The position numbers and the translations under genes are program-made. This document shows, in pieces, positions 8,228 through 17,251 of a stretch of 42,694 nucleotides of DNA. The notes under the pieces are model-generated. The model was not told where the DNA came from and ran no database searches. It worked only from the letters and a program-made list of their open reading frames with translations. The number at the start of each line of letters is the position of its first letter. Position 1 is the stretch's first letter. The DNA is taken from the NCBI GenBank assembly GCA_020631105.1, contig JAHDHW010000019.1, positions 1 through 42,694 of the forward strand. Direction: 5' to 3'. The DNA comes from Saprospiraceae bacterium. Its GTDB lineage: Bacteria; Bacteroidota; Bacteroidia; Chitinophagales; Saprospiraceae.

Positions 8228-9316
8228 ATGAAAAACCTGCTTCTCATTTGTTTAGTTTTTCTTTTTGGAAAACTAAGCACTTTTGCCCAAACAATTACCT
8301 TTGATGATCAAGGTTATACCAATAATCAAGCACTTGGCAATCCATATTCAATCATAAATAATGGAGAAACTTTTTTGTTCACCGTTTCCAACGGAGGTGC
8401 TCCAAATGCAACAGATAATATATATCGAACGGATGAAAATAGTTGTGGAGCTTCAGGACTAGGACATCTTTATGCAGGCAACTTCTCTGCAACTACCTGG
8501 ACGATCGAGACCTCTAGTGGTAATGAGATTAATCTTGGAAGGGTTCGGTTTGATAATATTTTTCCTTGCTTTTCTTTTAGTTATAGTTTGACTATCGAAG
8601 GATTCAAGAACTCCGTTTCAACGGGGACACAAACATTGACCGTTTCTGGATTGAATAGTGTTTTTACATCGAACTCGAGTTTTGATGATGTAGATAGAAT
8701 CGTTATTACTGCTATGGATCTTGCCAACCTGGGAATTGATGATATTGAATTTGAGGTTGTTCTTCCTGTTGAGCTATTGGACTTCAAAGGAGCCGTAAAT
8801 GATGATGCTATAGAGTTAAGATGGCAGACGATGTCAGAGTGGAATAATGATAGATTTGAAATAGAAGAAAGTAAGGATGGTATTCGGTTTGAAAAGATTG
8901 GTGAAGTAAAAGGAAATGGTACTACCTCTGAGCAGCAAGCATATTCATTTGTTATCGAAAAACCAGAAACTGGATTAAAGTATTATCGCTTAAAACAAGT
9001 TGATTATGATAATCAATTTGAATACAGCAAAATCATCAATGTGGATTTTGTTAAACTGGATGAAAGTTTTGGGAGTTTTTATCCTAATCCAAGTAATGGG
9101 CTTGTTAGTTTGGATTATGAAGCTCGTGCTTATGGAGAAATAATAATTTCCATTTTTGATGTAACTGGAAAAATTAAATTTGAACAATTTCATCAAGTTT
9201 CGAAAGGAAATAATCATTTGAATTTTGACTTTTCAAATATCAGCCCAGGGATTTACCTGGTCGAAATCAGAGCGAAAAGAAAATCGACTTACCAAAAAAT
9301 AATCATTGAGAGATAA
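8228..9316 (+). CDS. Exported protein with T9SS type A sorting domain
   Basis: A 362-residue secreted protein. The signal peptide is residues 1-20 (cleavage near TFAQ). Residues about 22-175 form a beta-rich domain of no family I can name, containing TFDDQGYTNN near the start. From about 178 comes the common Bacteroidota linker domain beginning LPVELLDFKG, with LRWQTMSEWNNDRFEIEES. Residues about 285-362 are a type A T9SS C-terminal signal (FYPNPSNG, then FDVTGK, then ISPGIYLVEI and a basic end QKIIIER). It would be exported through the outer membrane and anchored or released at the cell surface. A hairpin at 9345-9375 lies just after the stop. Confidence 0.88.
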   Translation: MKNLLLICLVFLFGKLSTFAQTITFDDQGYTNNQALGNPYSIINNGETFLFTVSNGGAPNATDNIYRTDENSCGASGLGHLYAGNFSATTWTIETSSGNEINLGRVRFDNIFPCFSFSYSLTIEGFKNSVSTGTQTLTVSGLNSVFTSNSSFDDVDRIVITAMDLANLGIDDIEFEVVLPVELLDFKGAVNDDAIELRWQTMSEWNNDRFEIEESKDGIRFEKIGEVKGNGTTSEQQAYSFVIEKPETGLKYYRLKQVDYDNQFEYSKIINVDFVKLDESFGSFYPNPSNGLVSLDYEARAYGEIIISIFDVTGKIKFEQFHQVSKGNNHLNFDFSNISPGIYLVEIRAKRKSTYQKIIIER

Positions 9317-9344
9317 AACCTCCGGCCACCACTAATGACTAAAG

Positions 9345-9375
9345 AGGCGAGTGGGATGAGTTATCCCGCTTGCCT
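9345..9375 (+). terminator. Terminator-like hairpin after the T9SS gene
   Basis: A 13-bp stem with two G-U pairs (9345-9357 with 9363-9375) closes a 5-nt loop, 29 bases after the stop codon. The T-tract is weak, so it could be a transcript-end stabiliser rather than an intrinsic terminator. Confidence 0.6.
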
Positions 9376-9900
9376 ATGGTCTCTGTTAAAAATAAGTTTA
9401 ATTGGATTATTTCGTTATGCTTTATAATCGATTTTTAGTTGTTGAGTTAACCCCATGATAAATCGTTCCTAAGCTGTCCATATTTTTATCCTGCTAGATC
9501 AATCAGTCTCCCTTTCTTCAAAGATTCTGTAATGTTTCATAACGTATACTTTAATATTTTTTGCGTGTATTTATTGACGCTTTTCGAAAATAGATTCTCT
9601 TATTTTTTCTTCACAATTGCTATAGGTTTTACCGTATGACTTGTCATGCTCATATCCAGCTGAACACTGTTATTCGTCTTTATTGAAAATTTCGCACGAC
9701 TACTAATAAGGATGATTTTGTAACAAATACATTTTTAATCGCTACGCTTATTTATTCAAGTTCATCAAAAATGAATTCCCTCTTCTTTTCTTAATCATTG
9801 CCCTGGTTTTTGTTCTGGTAATAGTGATCTCTTTCCAATTTAAAAGGAAGGAGGCAGAAGCATATTCTATTAAATAATTAATGTTTTAAAACGAAATAAA
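9376..9900. other. Intergenic region with a start-less short reading frame
   Basis: A long AT-rich spacer before the LRR gene. From about 9716 to the TAA at about 9880 one plus-strand frame stays open. It encodes a hydrophobic stretch (LLFLIIALVFVLVIVIS) followed by a basic KRKEAEAY segment, as in a single-pass membrane protein, but it has no ATG and is preceded by TGA. It may be a gene remnant or chance. A short palindrome ATGACTTGTCAT lies at 9635-9646. No promoter was recognised. Confidence 0.35.
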
Positions 9901-12099
9901 ATGAAAAAAACTCTACTCAGCATTTTAGCCCTGGCTTTATTAAGCATAAACACTATTGCCCAGAATGTAAATATTCCTGATGCTAATTTTAAAGCTTTTC
10001 TGGTTGGAAGTAGTTCGATAAACACTAATAATGATTCCGAAATCCAAATGAGTGAAGCGGAAGCTTTTACCGGAGGGATTGATTGTACAAATCAGAATAT
10101 TGCTGACTTGACGGGTATTGAGGCTTTTACTAATTTAACACAATTAACTTGTCGAAATAATAGTATAAGTTCTCTGGATTTAAGTCAAAATACAGCGCTG
10201 ACTAAACTAAACTGTGATCAACTCTATATGAATTCGATCGACCTAAGCCAAAATACAGCGCTGGTAGAGTTAAGGTGTAAACAGAACAATTTCGATGTTT
10301 TGGACTTGAGTCAAAACCCTAATTTGACATTATTGATTTGTGATGCAAATGATCTAACTGCTTTAGATGTTAGCCAGCATACAGCATTAGAATATTTATC
10401 ATGTGGAAATAATGATCTGATTCAATTAGATCTTAGCCAAAATACGGCTTTAAAAGGTTTGTATTGCCTCAATAATAATCTAAGTGTTTTAAACCTGAGT
10501 CAAAACACAGCCTTGGAAGGAATAAGATGTGAGGGTAATAATTTAACGGAGCTGGACTTGAGCCAAAACACGAATTTAACATCATTAATGTGTGATGAAA
10601 ATAATTTAACCAGCATAAATGTGAGTCAAAATTTTGCATTAACAGAACTAACCTGTGCCTGGAATGACCTGACTCAATTAGATGTAAGTAACAACACGAA
10701 TTTAACCTTACTTTCCTGTGGCGGTAATGACTTGAATTATTTGAATATGAAAAATATTAGTACAAATACGCTGACTGGGTTTTATGCTTATGGTACTCCC
10801 AATTTAACTTGTATTGAAGTAGATGATGTTGCTGCGGCAACAGCTGCCTGGACCAATATAGATGCTGCTTCAAGTTTCGCTACTAGTTGCACTCCAATAG
10901 TTAATATTCCTGATGCGAACTTTAAAGCTTACTTAATTGGAAACTCATCGATTAATACTAATAGTGATGCTGAGATTCAGGTAAGTGAGGCAGAAGCTTT
11001 TGATGGGAGTATTAACTGTCAAAATCTGAATATATCTGACTTGACCGGTATTGAAGCATTTACTGCTCTAACGAGTTTGCTCTGTGGAAATAATCCTCTA
11101 GGTACATTGGATGTATCCCAAAATATCGCTCTGGAAACCTTTCAGCCTCATAATAACAATTTGACTTCATTAGATATATCGCAGAATACTGCCTTGTATA
11201 ATTTAGTTTGTGTAAATAATAATTTGACTTCATTAGATCTCAGTCAAAATACTAACTTATGGCTACTCTCTTGCGCTGACAATGACTTAGAGGCTCTAGA
11301 TTTAAATCAGCAAATTAACATGGGTGTACTCTCGTGTGCGAATAATAATTTAAGTGCTTTGGATTTGAGTCAAAACCTGACCTTAAATAATATTACGTGT
11401 AGTGGCAATAATTTGAGTACACTTAATATGAAAAATATTGACGTTGGTGCTCTAAATTATTTTGATGCAACCTCAAATTCAAATCTCACCTGCATTGATG
11501 TAGACGATGTGGCAGTAGCTACTAGTACATTGACCAATGTTGATCCTCAAACAAGCTTCAGTGAAAATTGTAGTGTAATAACAGTCAGTTCTATTTCCGT
11601 CCAAGGGGAAGCTGGGGCTTCTTCGATCACTACGCTTGGAGGAACTTTACAGATGGAAGCCACCGTGTTGCCATTGGACGCAACGGATAATACTTATACC
11701 TGGAGTTTGACTAATGGGACTGGCTCCGCAAGCATTGATGCCAATGGTTTAGTCACTGCGATTGCCGATGGAATAGTTACGGTAATAGCTACTGCCAATG
11801 ATGGCTCTGGTGTTACTGGTTCGGTTGATATCACTATATCTAATCAAACTACTAGTACATTCGAATCGAATATCTTTTATGAAATATCTATCTACCCAAA
11901 TCCTGCTTCTACTCGAGTCTTAATCAGTTCAGATTTAAAATTAGAATCAATCGTAATTACAGATGTTATGGGTAGGATGGTAAAGGCAGTTGATACTCCT
12001 GATAATATTATTGATGTATCTGATTTATCTAAAGGAATATATTTCTTACAAGTGCAAGTGGAAGATACCATATTGAGTAAAAAAATAATCAAAGAATAG
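9901..12099 (+). CDS. T9SS-exported leucine-rich-repeat protein with duplicated module and Big_2 domain
   Basis: A 732-residue secreted surface protein. The signal peptide is about residues 1-20. Two similar modules follow. Each opens with a cap NIPDANFKA(F/Y)L (about 24 and 335) and continues with 21-residue repeats of the form LDLSQNTxLxxLxCxxNNLT. The first module has about nine repeats, the second about five. Each ends with an LNMKNI...LTCI(E/D)VDD cap. A Big_2-like immunoglobulin domain spans about 559-648 (VSSISVQGEAG, ending in VTVIATANDGS). The last about 80 residues are a T9SS type A signal (IYPNPASTRV to KGIYFLQV, ending SKKIIKE). Such proteins usually mediate adhesion or protein binding at the surface. 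The regular Cys in each repeat is typical of this LRR subclass. Confidence 0.92.
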   Translation: MKKTLLSILALALLSINTIAQNVNIPDANFKAFLVGSSSINTNNDSEIQMSEAEAFTGGIDCTNQNIADLTGIEAFTNLTQLTCRNNSISSLDLSQNTALTKLNCDQLYMNSIDLSQNTALVELRCKQNNFDVLDLSQNPNLTLLICDANDLTALDVSQHTALEYLSCGNNDLIQLDLSQNTALKGLYCLNNNLSVLNLSQNTALEGIRCEGNNLTELDLSQNTNLTSLMCDENNLTSINVSQNFALTELTCAWNDLTQLDVSNNTNLTLLSCGGNDLNYLNMKNISTNTLTGFYAYGTPNLTCIEVDDVAAATAAWTNIDAASSFATSCTPIVNIPDANFKAYLIGNSSINTNSDAEIQVSEAEAFDGSINCQNLNISDLTGIEAFTALTSLLCGNNPLGTLDVSQNIALETFQPHNNNLTSLDISQNTALYNLVCVNNNLTSLDLSQNTNLWLLSCADNDLEALDLNQQINMGVLSCANNNLSALDLSQNLTLNNITCSGNNLSTLNMKNIDVGALNYFDATSNSNLTCIDVDDVAVATSTLTNVDPQTSFSENCSVITVSSISVQGEAGASSITTLGGTLQMEATVLPLDATDNTYTWSLTNGTGSASIDANGLVTAIADGIVTVIATANDGSGVTGSVDITISNQTTSTFESNIFYEISIYPNPASTRVLISSDLKLESIVITDVMGRMVKAVDTPDNIIDVSDLSKGIYFLQVQVEDTILSKKIIKE
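10171..10740 (+). repeat. LRR-encoding 63-bp tandem repeats, first array
   Basis: About nine in-frame units of 63 bases encode the 21-residue consensus LDLSQNTxLxxLxCxxNNLT. Units such as the ones near 10245, 10435 and 10495 share runs coding for LSQNTAL. DNA-level identity is only partial, so the array has diverged since duplication. Confidence 0.85.
11101..11420 (+). repeat. LRR-encoding 63-bp tandem repeats, second array
   Basis: About five 63-base units of the same 21-residue pattern follow the second NIPDANFKA cap. The shorter array indicates that the whole cap-repeat-cap module was duplicated and then lost or gained repeats independently. Confidence 0.8.
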
Positions 12100-12169
12100 C
12101 ATTGAGCAAGACTTTAACAGATTACTTAAAGTTGAGCCTTTCGGAATGATTTTTTGAGTAAATACCTTT

Positions 12170-13969
12170 ATGAAACAATTAATTCTTATTTCGACGCTCT
12201 TTTTCCTTTGTCTTTCAAGCTGTAAGAATGCTAAAGAAGTAAACGTATCCATTGATCAGGTGAATATAATCATCGAGCAAAATGGAATGGCAGTTATGCC
12301 TTCCAATGGTGTACATCGACTTGATAGAAAAGAGTTTAATGTAGTACTTGAATTGCCTAAGCCGATGGGTCTTTTGGTCAATGCTTCTTTTAGTAATCAA
12401 ATAGCTGCCGAAGGAAAACCTTTAGCTATTCGTCAAGAGTTTCAGAAAGAGAACATAATGGCTGTGTCTCTTTTTAATGAGGAAAGAACTGTTTACATCT
12501 CAGAGGATTCCTCAAGTCCCTGGTATTACGAAAATGAAAAGGATAATAATTTTAATAATATCCAAACTCTAAATGATCGTTACCGATGTACCAGGACTAT
12601 AAAATATTTTCAGGAAAATACTTCTGCAAAATCCAATATTGAAAAAATTACAGCTCCGCTTTTTCTGACTATCGTACCCGAAGTTGTATTTGAAGTCAAT
12701 CCTGATTCTGTAGAAGTATTAGGTAAATATTTGAAAATAGAATGGAATGGAACAACACCGGAAATGGCAGCAGATGCCAGGGCAAATGATGACCTACAAT
12801 CCCTTGACTCCGCTTATCTTGAAGAGATAAAAGCTGAGAATGCGCAATTAGCAGCTATGGATTTAGCTGAGGCAAATCGCAGTCAATTTTCGCCTTTAGT
12901 GCAAAATGTAATTTCTCAATTAGAAATTGATGAGTCGGGAGTAGATGCTGAATTTGTTTCCTCTAGAATATGTCCAGACAATCCTGAAGAGTCTATTGTG
13001 TTTATTCCGGTGATAGTAGAGGAGGATGAAGATTTCTTTAGACTCAGTACCTACATTGTTATCGCCGAAACTGAAACTGGCAATCTGATTAACATTTATT
13101 TTGAACCTTACAGTATTGAGTCAGATGCTGTTTTATTGACAAATGTTTCTATTGATACTGCCCCTTATTATGTCGCCGAAGATAATCGAGCATTTGGTAT
13201 CAAAGTGAGTCATCATAGTATGTCCCAACCCAATCCGTATAGTACTTCAGTTCTTTCATTGTATTTGGAGTCAGAGAATAAAATAACTCGAATTTTAAAA
13301 GATTATACGGTATCTGAGTATAGTGGAGAATGGGATACCAGATGTGCTGGAGAATTTATTCATCAGGAGAAAACAGTCCAAATGAGTAGTAATCAAACAA
13401 ATGGCTTCTATGATATTAAAGTCAAAGATACCATTACTAACATCCTAAGTTTTGTAGGTGGAAATGGGGACTGTGATGAAGAAAAAGACATTACCATTCT
13501 AGAGCATGTGATAAAATACAATGGTGAGGAATATACCTTAAACGGTGAGTTTTCACTCTTAGAAGTTTACCTGTTTAATGCAGATGAAAATGATACAAAA
13601 ATAAGGAATGCTCCTGATGGAGATGCCATATTTCATTTCAATGGAGAATCTGATTATCAATTAGTCATTACGGAGATGAAGGATGGATGGTCTAAGGTGG
13701 TAGAAGTAATAGAGGTCGATGCAGATCCTGTTAGTATCCCTGGAGGAGAAGGATGGATTAAAAACAAATACTTTACGGCTGGGGTCAGAAAAACAATAGA
13801 ACTCATTGATGCTCCCGAACACGGGATAGGAGTTGGAGAAATTGAACTAGAAACAAAGGTGCAAATAGTCGATAAATATAGAGACTGGGTGCTGGTAGAA
13901 AGCGAAGGTATAAGTGGTTGGATTGAAATTGAATGGCTCTGTGGCAATCCATATACTACTTGCCCTTAA
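12170..13969 (+). CDS. Predicted lipoprotein with C-terminal SH3-like domains
   Basis: A 599-residue protein starting with a lipoprotein signal: hydrophobic core, then LSSC with the acylated Cys at 18, and KNAKE after it. It is therefore probably anchored in the outer or inner membrane. Residues about 30-460 match no family I can name; they are acidic and beta-rich. The C-terminus has two SH3-like segments: about 465-535 (LFNADENDTKIRNAP, ending GEGWIKNKYF) and about 538-595 (ELIDAPEHGIGVG, ending SGWIEIEWL). The arrangement resembles bacterial SH3 (SH3_3-type) domains that bind peptides or cell wall. It is the first gene of a tight operon: the next gene starts 6 bases after its stop, followed by LemA, DUF1266 and DUF3137 genes. 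Confidence 0.75.
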   Translation: MKQLILISTLFFLCLSSCKNAKEVNVSIDQVNIIIEQNGMAVMPSNGVHRLDRKEFNVVLELPKPMGLLVNASFSNQIAAEGKPLAIRQEFQKENIMAVSLFNEERTVYISEDSSSPWYYENEKDNNFNNIQTLNDRYRCTRTIKYFQENTSAKSNIEKITAPLFLTIVPEVVFEVNPDSVEVLGKYLKIEWNGTTPEMAADARANDDLQSLDSAYLEEIKAENAQLAAMDLAEANRSQFSPLVQNVISQLEIDESGVDAEFVSSRICPDNPEESIVFIPVIVEEDEDFFRLSTYIVIAETETGNLINIYFEPYSIESDAVLLTNVSIDTAPYYVAEDNRAFGIKVSHHSMSQPNPYSTSVLSLYLESENKITRILKDYTVSEYSGEWDTRCAGEFIHQEKTVQMSSNQTNGFYDIKVKDTITNILSFVGGNGDCDEEKDITILEHVIKYNGEEYTLNGEFSLLEVYLFNADENDTKIRNAPDGDAIFHFNGESDYQLVITEMKDGWSKVVEVIEVDADPVSIPGGEGWIKNKYFTAGVRKTIELIDAPEHGIGVGEIELETKVQIVDKYRDWVLVESEGISGWIEIEWLCGNPYTTCP

Positions 13970-13975
13970 ACACAA

Positions 13976-14323
13976 ATGATGAGCAAGTGTCTTCATAAGA
14001 TTTGGACTTATTTGATTTGGGTGCTATTAGCATTTCTGATTGCCTTTGTTTACATGAGAATTATTCTAGGGACTTCACCTGAGCCTTCTTCAGACTTTAT
14101 GCGAGTCCTTGATTTTATTTACGAATATGCTTTCCTCCATGTAGGAGCAATCATTGGAGCTATAATCTCAGTTCTCTTTATTCTGATCGATGTTTTTTAT
14201 TTAAATAAAAAATTGAGGAATGCGTCTCACCCTGTGCTGATTCGATTTTCAATGCTTCTATCTATTTCTGTTGTAATCGGAGTCATTCATTACATACTAG
14301 AAAAAGTCATCGATGTAATTTAA
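13976..14323 (+). CDS. Small membrane protein of unknown function
   Basis: A 115-residue protein with three predicted transmembrane helices (about 12-33, 50-73 and 88-108) and short loops. I do not recognise a family. The start ATG lies 6 bases after the stop of the SH3-type lipoprotein, and the LemA gene begins 20 bases downstream, so it is an integral part of the operon. A second ATG directly follows the first (MMSK), so the true start may be one codon later. Confidence 0.75.
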   Translation: MMSKCLHKIWTYLIWVLLAFLIAFVYMRIILGTSPEPSSDFMRVLDFIYEYAFLHVGAIIGAIISVLFILIDVFYLNKKLRNASHPVLIRFSMLLSISVVIGVIHYILEKVIDVI

Positions 14324-14343
14324 AGTAAACCTAAAAAAATGCA

Positions 14344-14904
14344 ATGGAATTAATAATACCCTTATCCGTTATCGTAATAATTGCTATAGCAGCAATTGTC
14401 ATCAATAATCAAATAGTAGCTAAAAAAAACCAAGTCGCACAAGCATTCGGAAGTGTCGAGATTTATCTGAAAAAGCGATTTGATTTACTTCCAAATTTGG
14501 TAGCTATGCTAAATAAATATTTAGCACACGAAAAAGAAATCCTTATCAAGGTTACAGCGCTGAGAAGTCGTGTTGAAAACGCTCCAGATCCAAAAGAAAA
14601 AATTGAAGCGTCAAATGATTTGACCAAAGTGATGAACGGCTTAAATGTTAATGTGGAAAATTACCCAAGCCTACAGTCAGATGCACAATTCACTAAGCTT
14701 CAGTTTGAGTTGACTGATATTGAAGATCAAATCTCAGCAGCTCGTAGAGCGTATAATGCAGCAGTTACAGCTTTTAATAATAAGATTGAAATGTTTCCTG
14801 CAAGTATCATCGCAGGGATTCGAAAGGACAAAGCGAAATTGTTGTTAGAGATTCCTAAAGCAGAACAAAAAGAAATAAATATTAAAGCATTACTAAACGA
14901 TTAA
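14344..14904 (+). CDS. lemA: LemA family protein
   Basis: A 186-residue LemA-type protein: one N-terminal transmembrane anchor (about 3-21), then a long all-alpha domain in the cytoplasm or periplasm. Typical LemA segments are present: QAFGSVEIYLKKRFDLLPNLV at about 38-58, VTALRSRVENA, and the C-terminal ISAARRAYNAAVTAFNNKIEMFP around 136-158. Length matches the family. The molecular role of LemA is not settled. In many bacteria it is encoded beside DUF3137, TPM-domain or HtpX proteins. Here it sits between a small membrane protein and a DUF1266 gene, with a DUF3137 gene next, so the usual partner is present. Confidence 0.95.
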   Translation: MELIIPLSVIVIIAIAAIVINNQIVAKKNQVAQAFGSVEIYLKKRFDLLPNLVAMLNKYLAHEKEILIKVTALRSRVENAPDPKEKIEASNDLTKVMNGLNVNVENYPSLQSDAQFTKLQFELTDIEDQISAARRAYNAAVTAFNNKIEMFPASIIAGIRKDKAKLLLEIPKAEQKEINIKALLND

Positions 14905-14916
14905 AATACTTACACT

Positions 14917-15720
14917 ATGCAAATGTTTGAAAATCTTCCATGGTACGGTTACCTGATTTTTATTATAGGCGCAGTTTCTTACGCGGTTCGTTATTTCAAA
15001 ATAGGGAAAGATGAATTTGATGCTCCGGATCTGGAAAATGCCAAATTTAAAAAAGATGAGAGCAGCACTTTAAGTCCTCAGCAATTATTTTCTCTTTCTC
15101 TGGATGCTGTAACTAATGAGTGGTGGAAGGTAAATACGAACACCTTATTTTTTAAGAAAGGGATACATGCAAACAATTATTTAGAAGGCTGGGGTATAAA
15201 TACACCTGATGGCTATTGGGGCCTGACTAATTATTTTATGAAAGATGGCAGGCGCTGGTATTTTGATTTTATTTATCACATGATGAATAATGTACCAGAA
15301 GAAAAATGGGATGATTTAATGAATGAGAAATACGGAGATAATGAACGTGCTCAACGTTATTTGAATCTTCTGAAAACGGGTAAAGCGCAAGGTGTTTTAA
15401 AGAGTAAAGGCTTTATAACATTCGATACTGAAATAGAAGTTGGTGTTGCTGGCTATGATGCAAGTGTATTGGTCGGTCATGCCAGAAGAGCTTTTACTGC
15501 AGGAATAATCAGCGAAGAAGATGCCTGGAAAGTAATCAACTTTGCGACACAATTAGCAAGAGCACATTTTTCTTCTTGGGAAGATTTTGCCAAGAGTTAC
15601 ATCTTAGGTTTTACGCTTGATATCAGAGATAGAAAAGATGGATTCCTTGAAGAAATGTATCATCTCTATAAGCAAGTCTTAGAAAAGCAGGAAAGTCCCT
15701 GGAATACAATTAATTGGTAG
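14917..15720 (+). CDS. DUF1266 domain membrane-anchored protein
   Basis: A 267-residue protein with one N-terminal hydrophobic helix (about 8-25). The following domain resembles DUF1266: LEGWGINTPDGYWGLTNYF at about 89-107, then VGHARRAFTAGIISEEDAWKVI and a closing FSSWEDFAKSYILGF. This W-rich pattern (residues placing an aspartate/tryptophan motif, then a helix with EEDAW, then SSWE-x-x-x-Y) is the core of the family. Function is unknown. It begins 12 bases after lemA and ends 22 bases before the DUF3137 gene. Family assignment is by pattern memory and should be verified by profile search. Confidence 0.75.
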   Translation: MQMFENLPWYGYLIFIIGAVSYAVRYFKIGKDEFDAPDLENAKFKKDESSTLSPQQLFSLSLDAVTNEWWKVNTNTLFFKKGIHANNYLEGWGINTPDGYWGLTNYFMKDGRRWYFDFIYHMMNNVPEEKWDDLMNEKYGDNERAQRYLNLLKTGKAQGVLKSKGFITFDTEIEVGVAGYDASVLVGHARRAFTAGIISEEDAWKVINFATQLARAHFSSWEDFAKSYILGFTLDIRDRKDGFLEEMYHLYKQVLEKQESPWNTINW

Positions 15721-15742
15721 TGACTTTTTAAAATGAAAGCTT

Positions 15743-16816
15743 GTGAATGAACAACTCATACATCAGACTTATTCAGAGACTAAAGAAGCACTAGGAGCGA
15801 TATTTAAAAAGAGAAGATCAACACAGTTCTTTCAAAAAGTAATGTGGATGATCACGGGCTTATACCTGCTTTTAATGTTATTGATAATGGCGATTAATTA
15901 TTTTCCATCTTGGGGAGATAGTAACCAATCATTTTTAAAAATACTTAAGTCAATTTCAAGGGCTCCTTATACGCTGACTTATTGCTTTATGATTCTGGTT
16001 GTCCTACTCTCTCTGAGTACAACTTTCTTTGTTAATCGATTTCAAAAATTGAAGATAGCAGAGTCTGCGCTTATTACTAAAATGATCAAGCGATTATTTC
16101 CAAAGGTAGATTTTGCTCAAGGCACCATGGCACCTACTGCTGAAATTTTAAAGAGTAAGCTATTTGCCTGGATGACAAAGGATTCGCCAGTTTTTAGTTA
16201 TGGACAAATTAGAACTAAAGTCAACCATACCGAAATAAATATTACAGATGTTGGAATTGTAGAGCAAAATCTTAAAAATAAGTTCAACGAGATATTGCTA
16301 CGGATTCCAATATTAAATATGGTGCTTGTATTATATCAATATGTGCTAAGAAATATGCTTTCCGATAAATCAGCGGATAATATGTATTACACTTTTCGTG
16401 GCATGTTTTGTTGGTTGAAGTTTAATAAGAAGTTAAGTGGACACACAATCGTTTTACCCAAAGACCAAATGATTGAATTGGATAGACTTGCAACTTTTAA
16501 TTTTAAAGAAGAACAAAAAGTAAATTTGGAAGATCCCAGATTTATGGACGAATTTGTGGTGTATAGTTCAGATCAGGTAGAAGCCCGCTATGTTTTACCA
16601 GTTTCCATTATGGAGCGAATCGTTTCTTTGAAGGCAAAGTTTAATAGAGCTATTTATCTATCCTTTCAAAATCAACAAATGTTCTTGGCCGTAAAAAATG
16701 ATAATGGTCTATTTTCTTTTCCGGCAGGGAAATTAGAAAGGGTAAAAATCATAGAAGAATTGGCTAATGATATCAATACCGCTTTAGAGATTGGAGCTGA
16801 ATTGAAATTGAGGTAG
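15743..16816 (+). CDS. DUF3137 family membrane protein
   Basis: A 357-residue protein with two transmembrane helices (about 30-52 and 76-98) and a large soluble C-terminal part. The latter has the DUF3137 pattern: MYYTFRGMFCWLKFNKKLSG (about 215-234), then an acidic strand, EDPRFMDEFVVYSSDQVEARY (about 262-282), and a tail with IYLSFQNQQMFLAV. DUF3137 proteins are often encoded next to LemA, and the neighbourhood fits that. Function is unknown. The ATG at 15743 is the best start because upstream frames close quickly. The 22-base gap to the DUF1266 gene indicates one transcript. Confidence 0.85.
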   Translation: MNEQLIHQTYSETKEALGAIFKKRRSTQFFQKVMWMITGLYLLLMLLIMAINYFPSWGDSNQSFLKILKSISRAPYTLTYCFMILVVLLSLSTTFFVNRFQKLKIAESALITKMIKRLFPKVDFAQGTMAPTAEILKSKLFAWMTKDSPVFSYGQIRTKVNHTEINITDVGIVEQNLKNKFNEILLRIPILNMVLVLYQYVLRNMLSDKSADNMYYTFRGMFCWLKFNKKLSGHTIVLPKDQMIELDRLATFNFKEEQKVNLEDPRFMDEFVVYSSDQVEARYVLPVSIMERIVSLKAKFNRAIYLSFQNQQMFLAVKNDNGLFSFPAGKLERVKIIEELANDINTALEIGAELKLR

Positions 16817-16873
16817 CATCAAAATAATCCAAAGGGATTTATAAAAACACTTAATACCAAAACATAATCAGAT

Positions 16874-17209
16874 ATGATTGCAAATACACCAAACCCACCT
16901 TACTACGCCGTAATCTTTAGTTCTGTCAATACCGCAAATGTCATAGACTATTCCGACACAGCAAACTTAATGGTTGAATTAGCACGCAAACAAGATGGAT
17001 TCCTGGGAATTGAAAGTGCAAGAAATGAACTTGGAATCACCGTTTCTTATTGGGATAGTTTAGAGGCGATTAAAAAATGGAAATTAAATACAGAACACTC
17101 TATTGCCAGAGATAGGGGACGGAAAGAGTGGTATCGATCTTTTAAAACAAGAATTGCTAAGGTAGAACGGGATTATGGATTCGAAAATAAAAACGACTAT
17201 TCTGACTAG
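16874..17209 (+). CDS. Antibiotic biosynthesis monooxygenase (ABM) fold protein
   Basis: A 111-residue protein of the dimeric alpha+beta barrel type. It has YYAVIFSSVNT as the first strand, LARKQDGFLGIESAR (about 37-51), then VSYWDSLEAIKKWK (about 57-70) and a helix with HSIARDRGRKEWY. The length and the W-D/W-K motif fit ABM/YgiN-like proteins, which act on heme, quinols or polyketide-type substrates, but no specific substrate can be given. It lies 57 bases after the DUF3137 gene, so it is probably the last gene of the operon or a separate one. An inverted repeat overlaps its stop codon. Confidence 0.88.
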   Translation: MIANTPNPPYYAVIFSSVNTANVIDYSDTANLMVELARKQDGFLGIESARNELGITVSYWDSLEAIKKWKLNTEHSIARDRGRKEWYRSFKTRIAKVERDYGFENKNDYSD

Positions 17210-17251
17210 CTTACCGAGCTGTTTTAAGTTTCTTCCTTGACTCGGCAAGCT
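17208..17251 (+). terminator. Inverted repeat at the end of the ABM gene
   Basis: An 11-bp stem with one mismatch (AGCTTACCGAG at 17208-17218 with CTCGGCAAGCT at 17241-17251) encloses 22 bases and begins inside the stop codon. No T-tract follows. It may end the LemA operon transcript or protect its 3' end. Confidence 0.55.

Noticed and set aside
10171-11420. CRISPR-like spacing of the 63-bp units
   Set aside because: Units are in frame, encode LRRs and are not identical; no spacer pattern exists.
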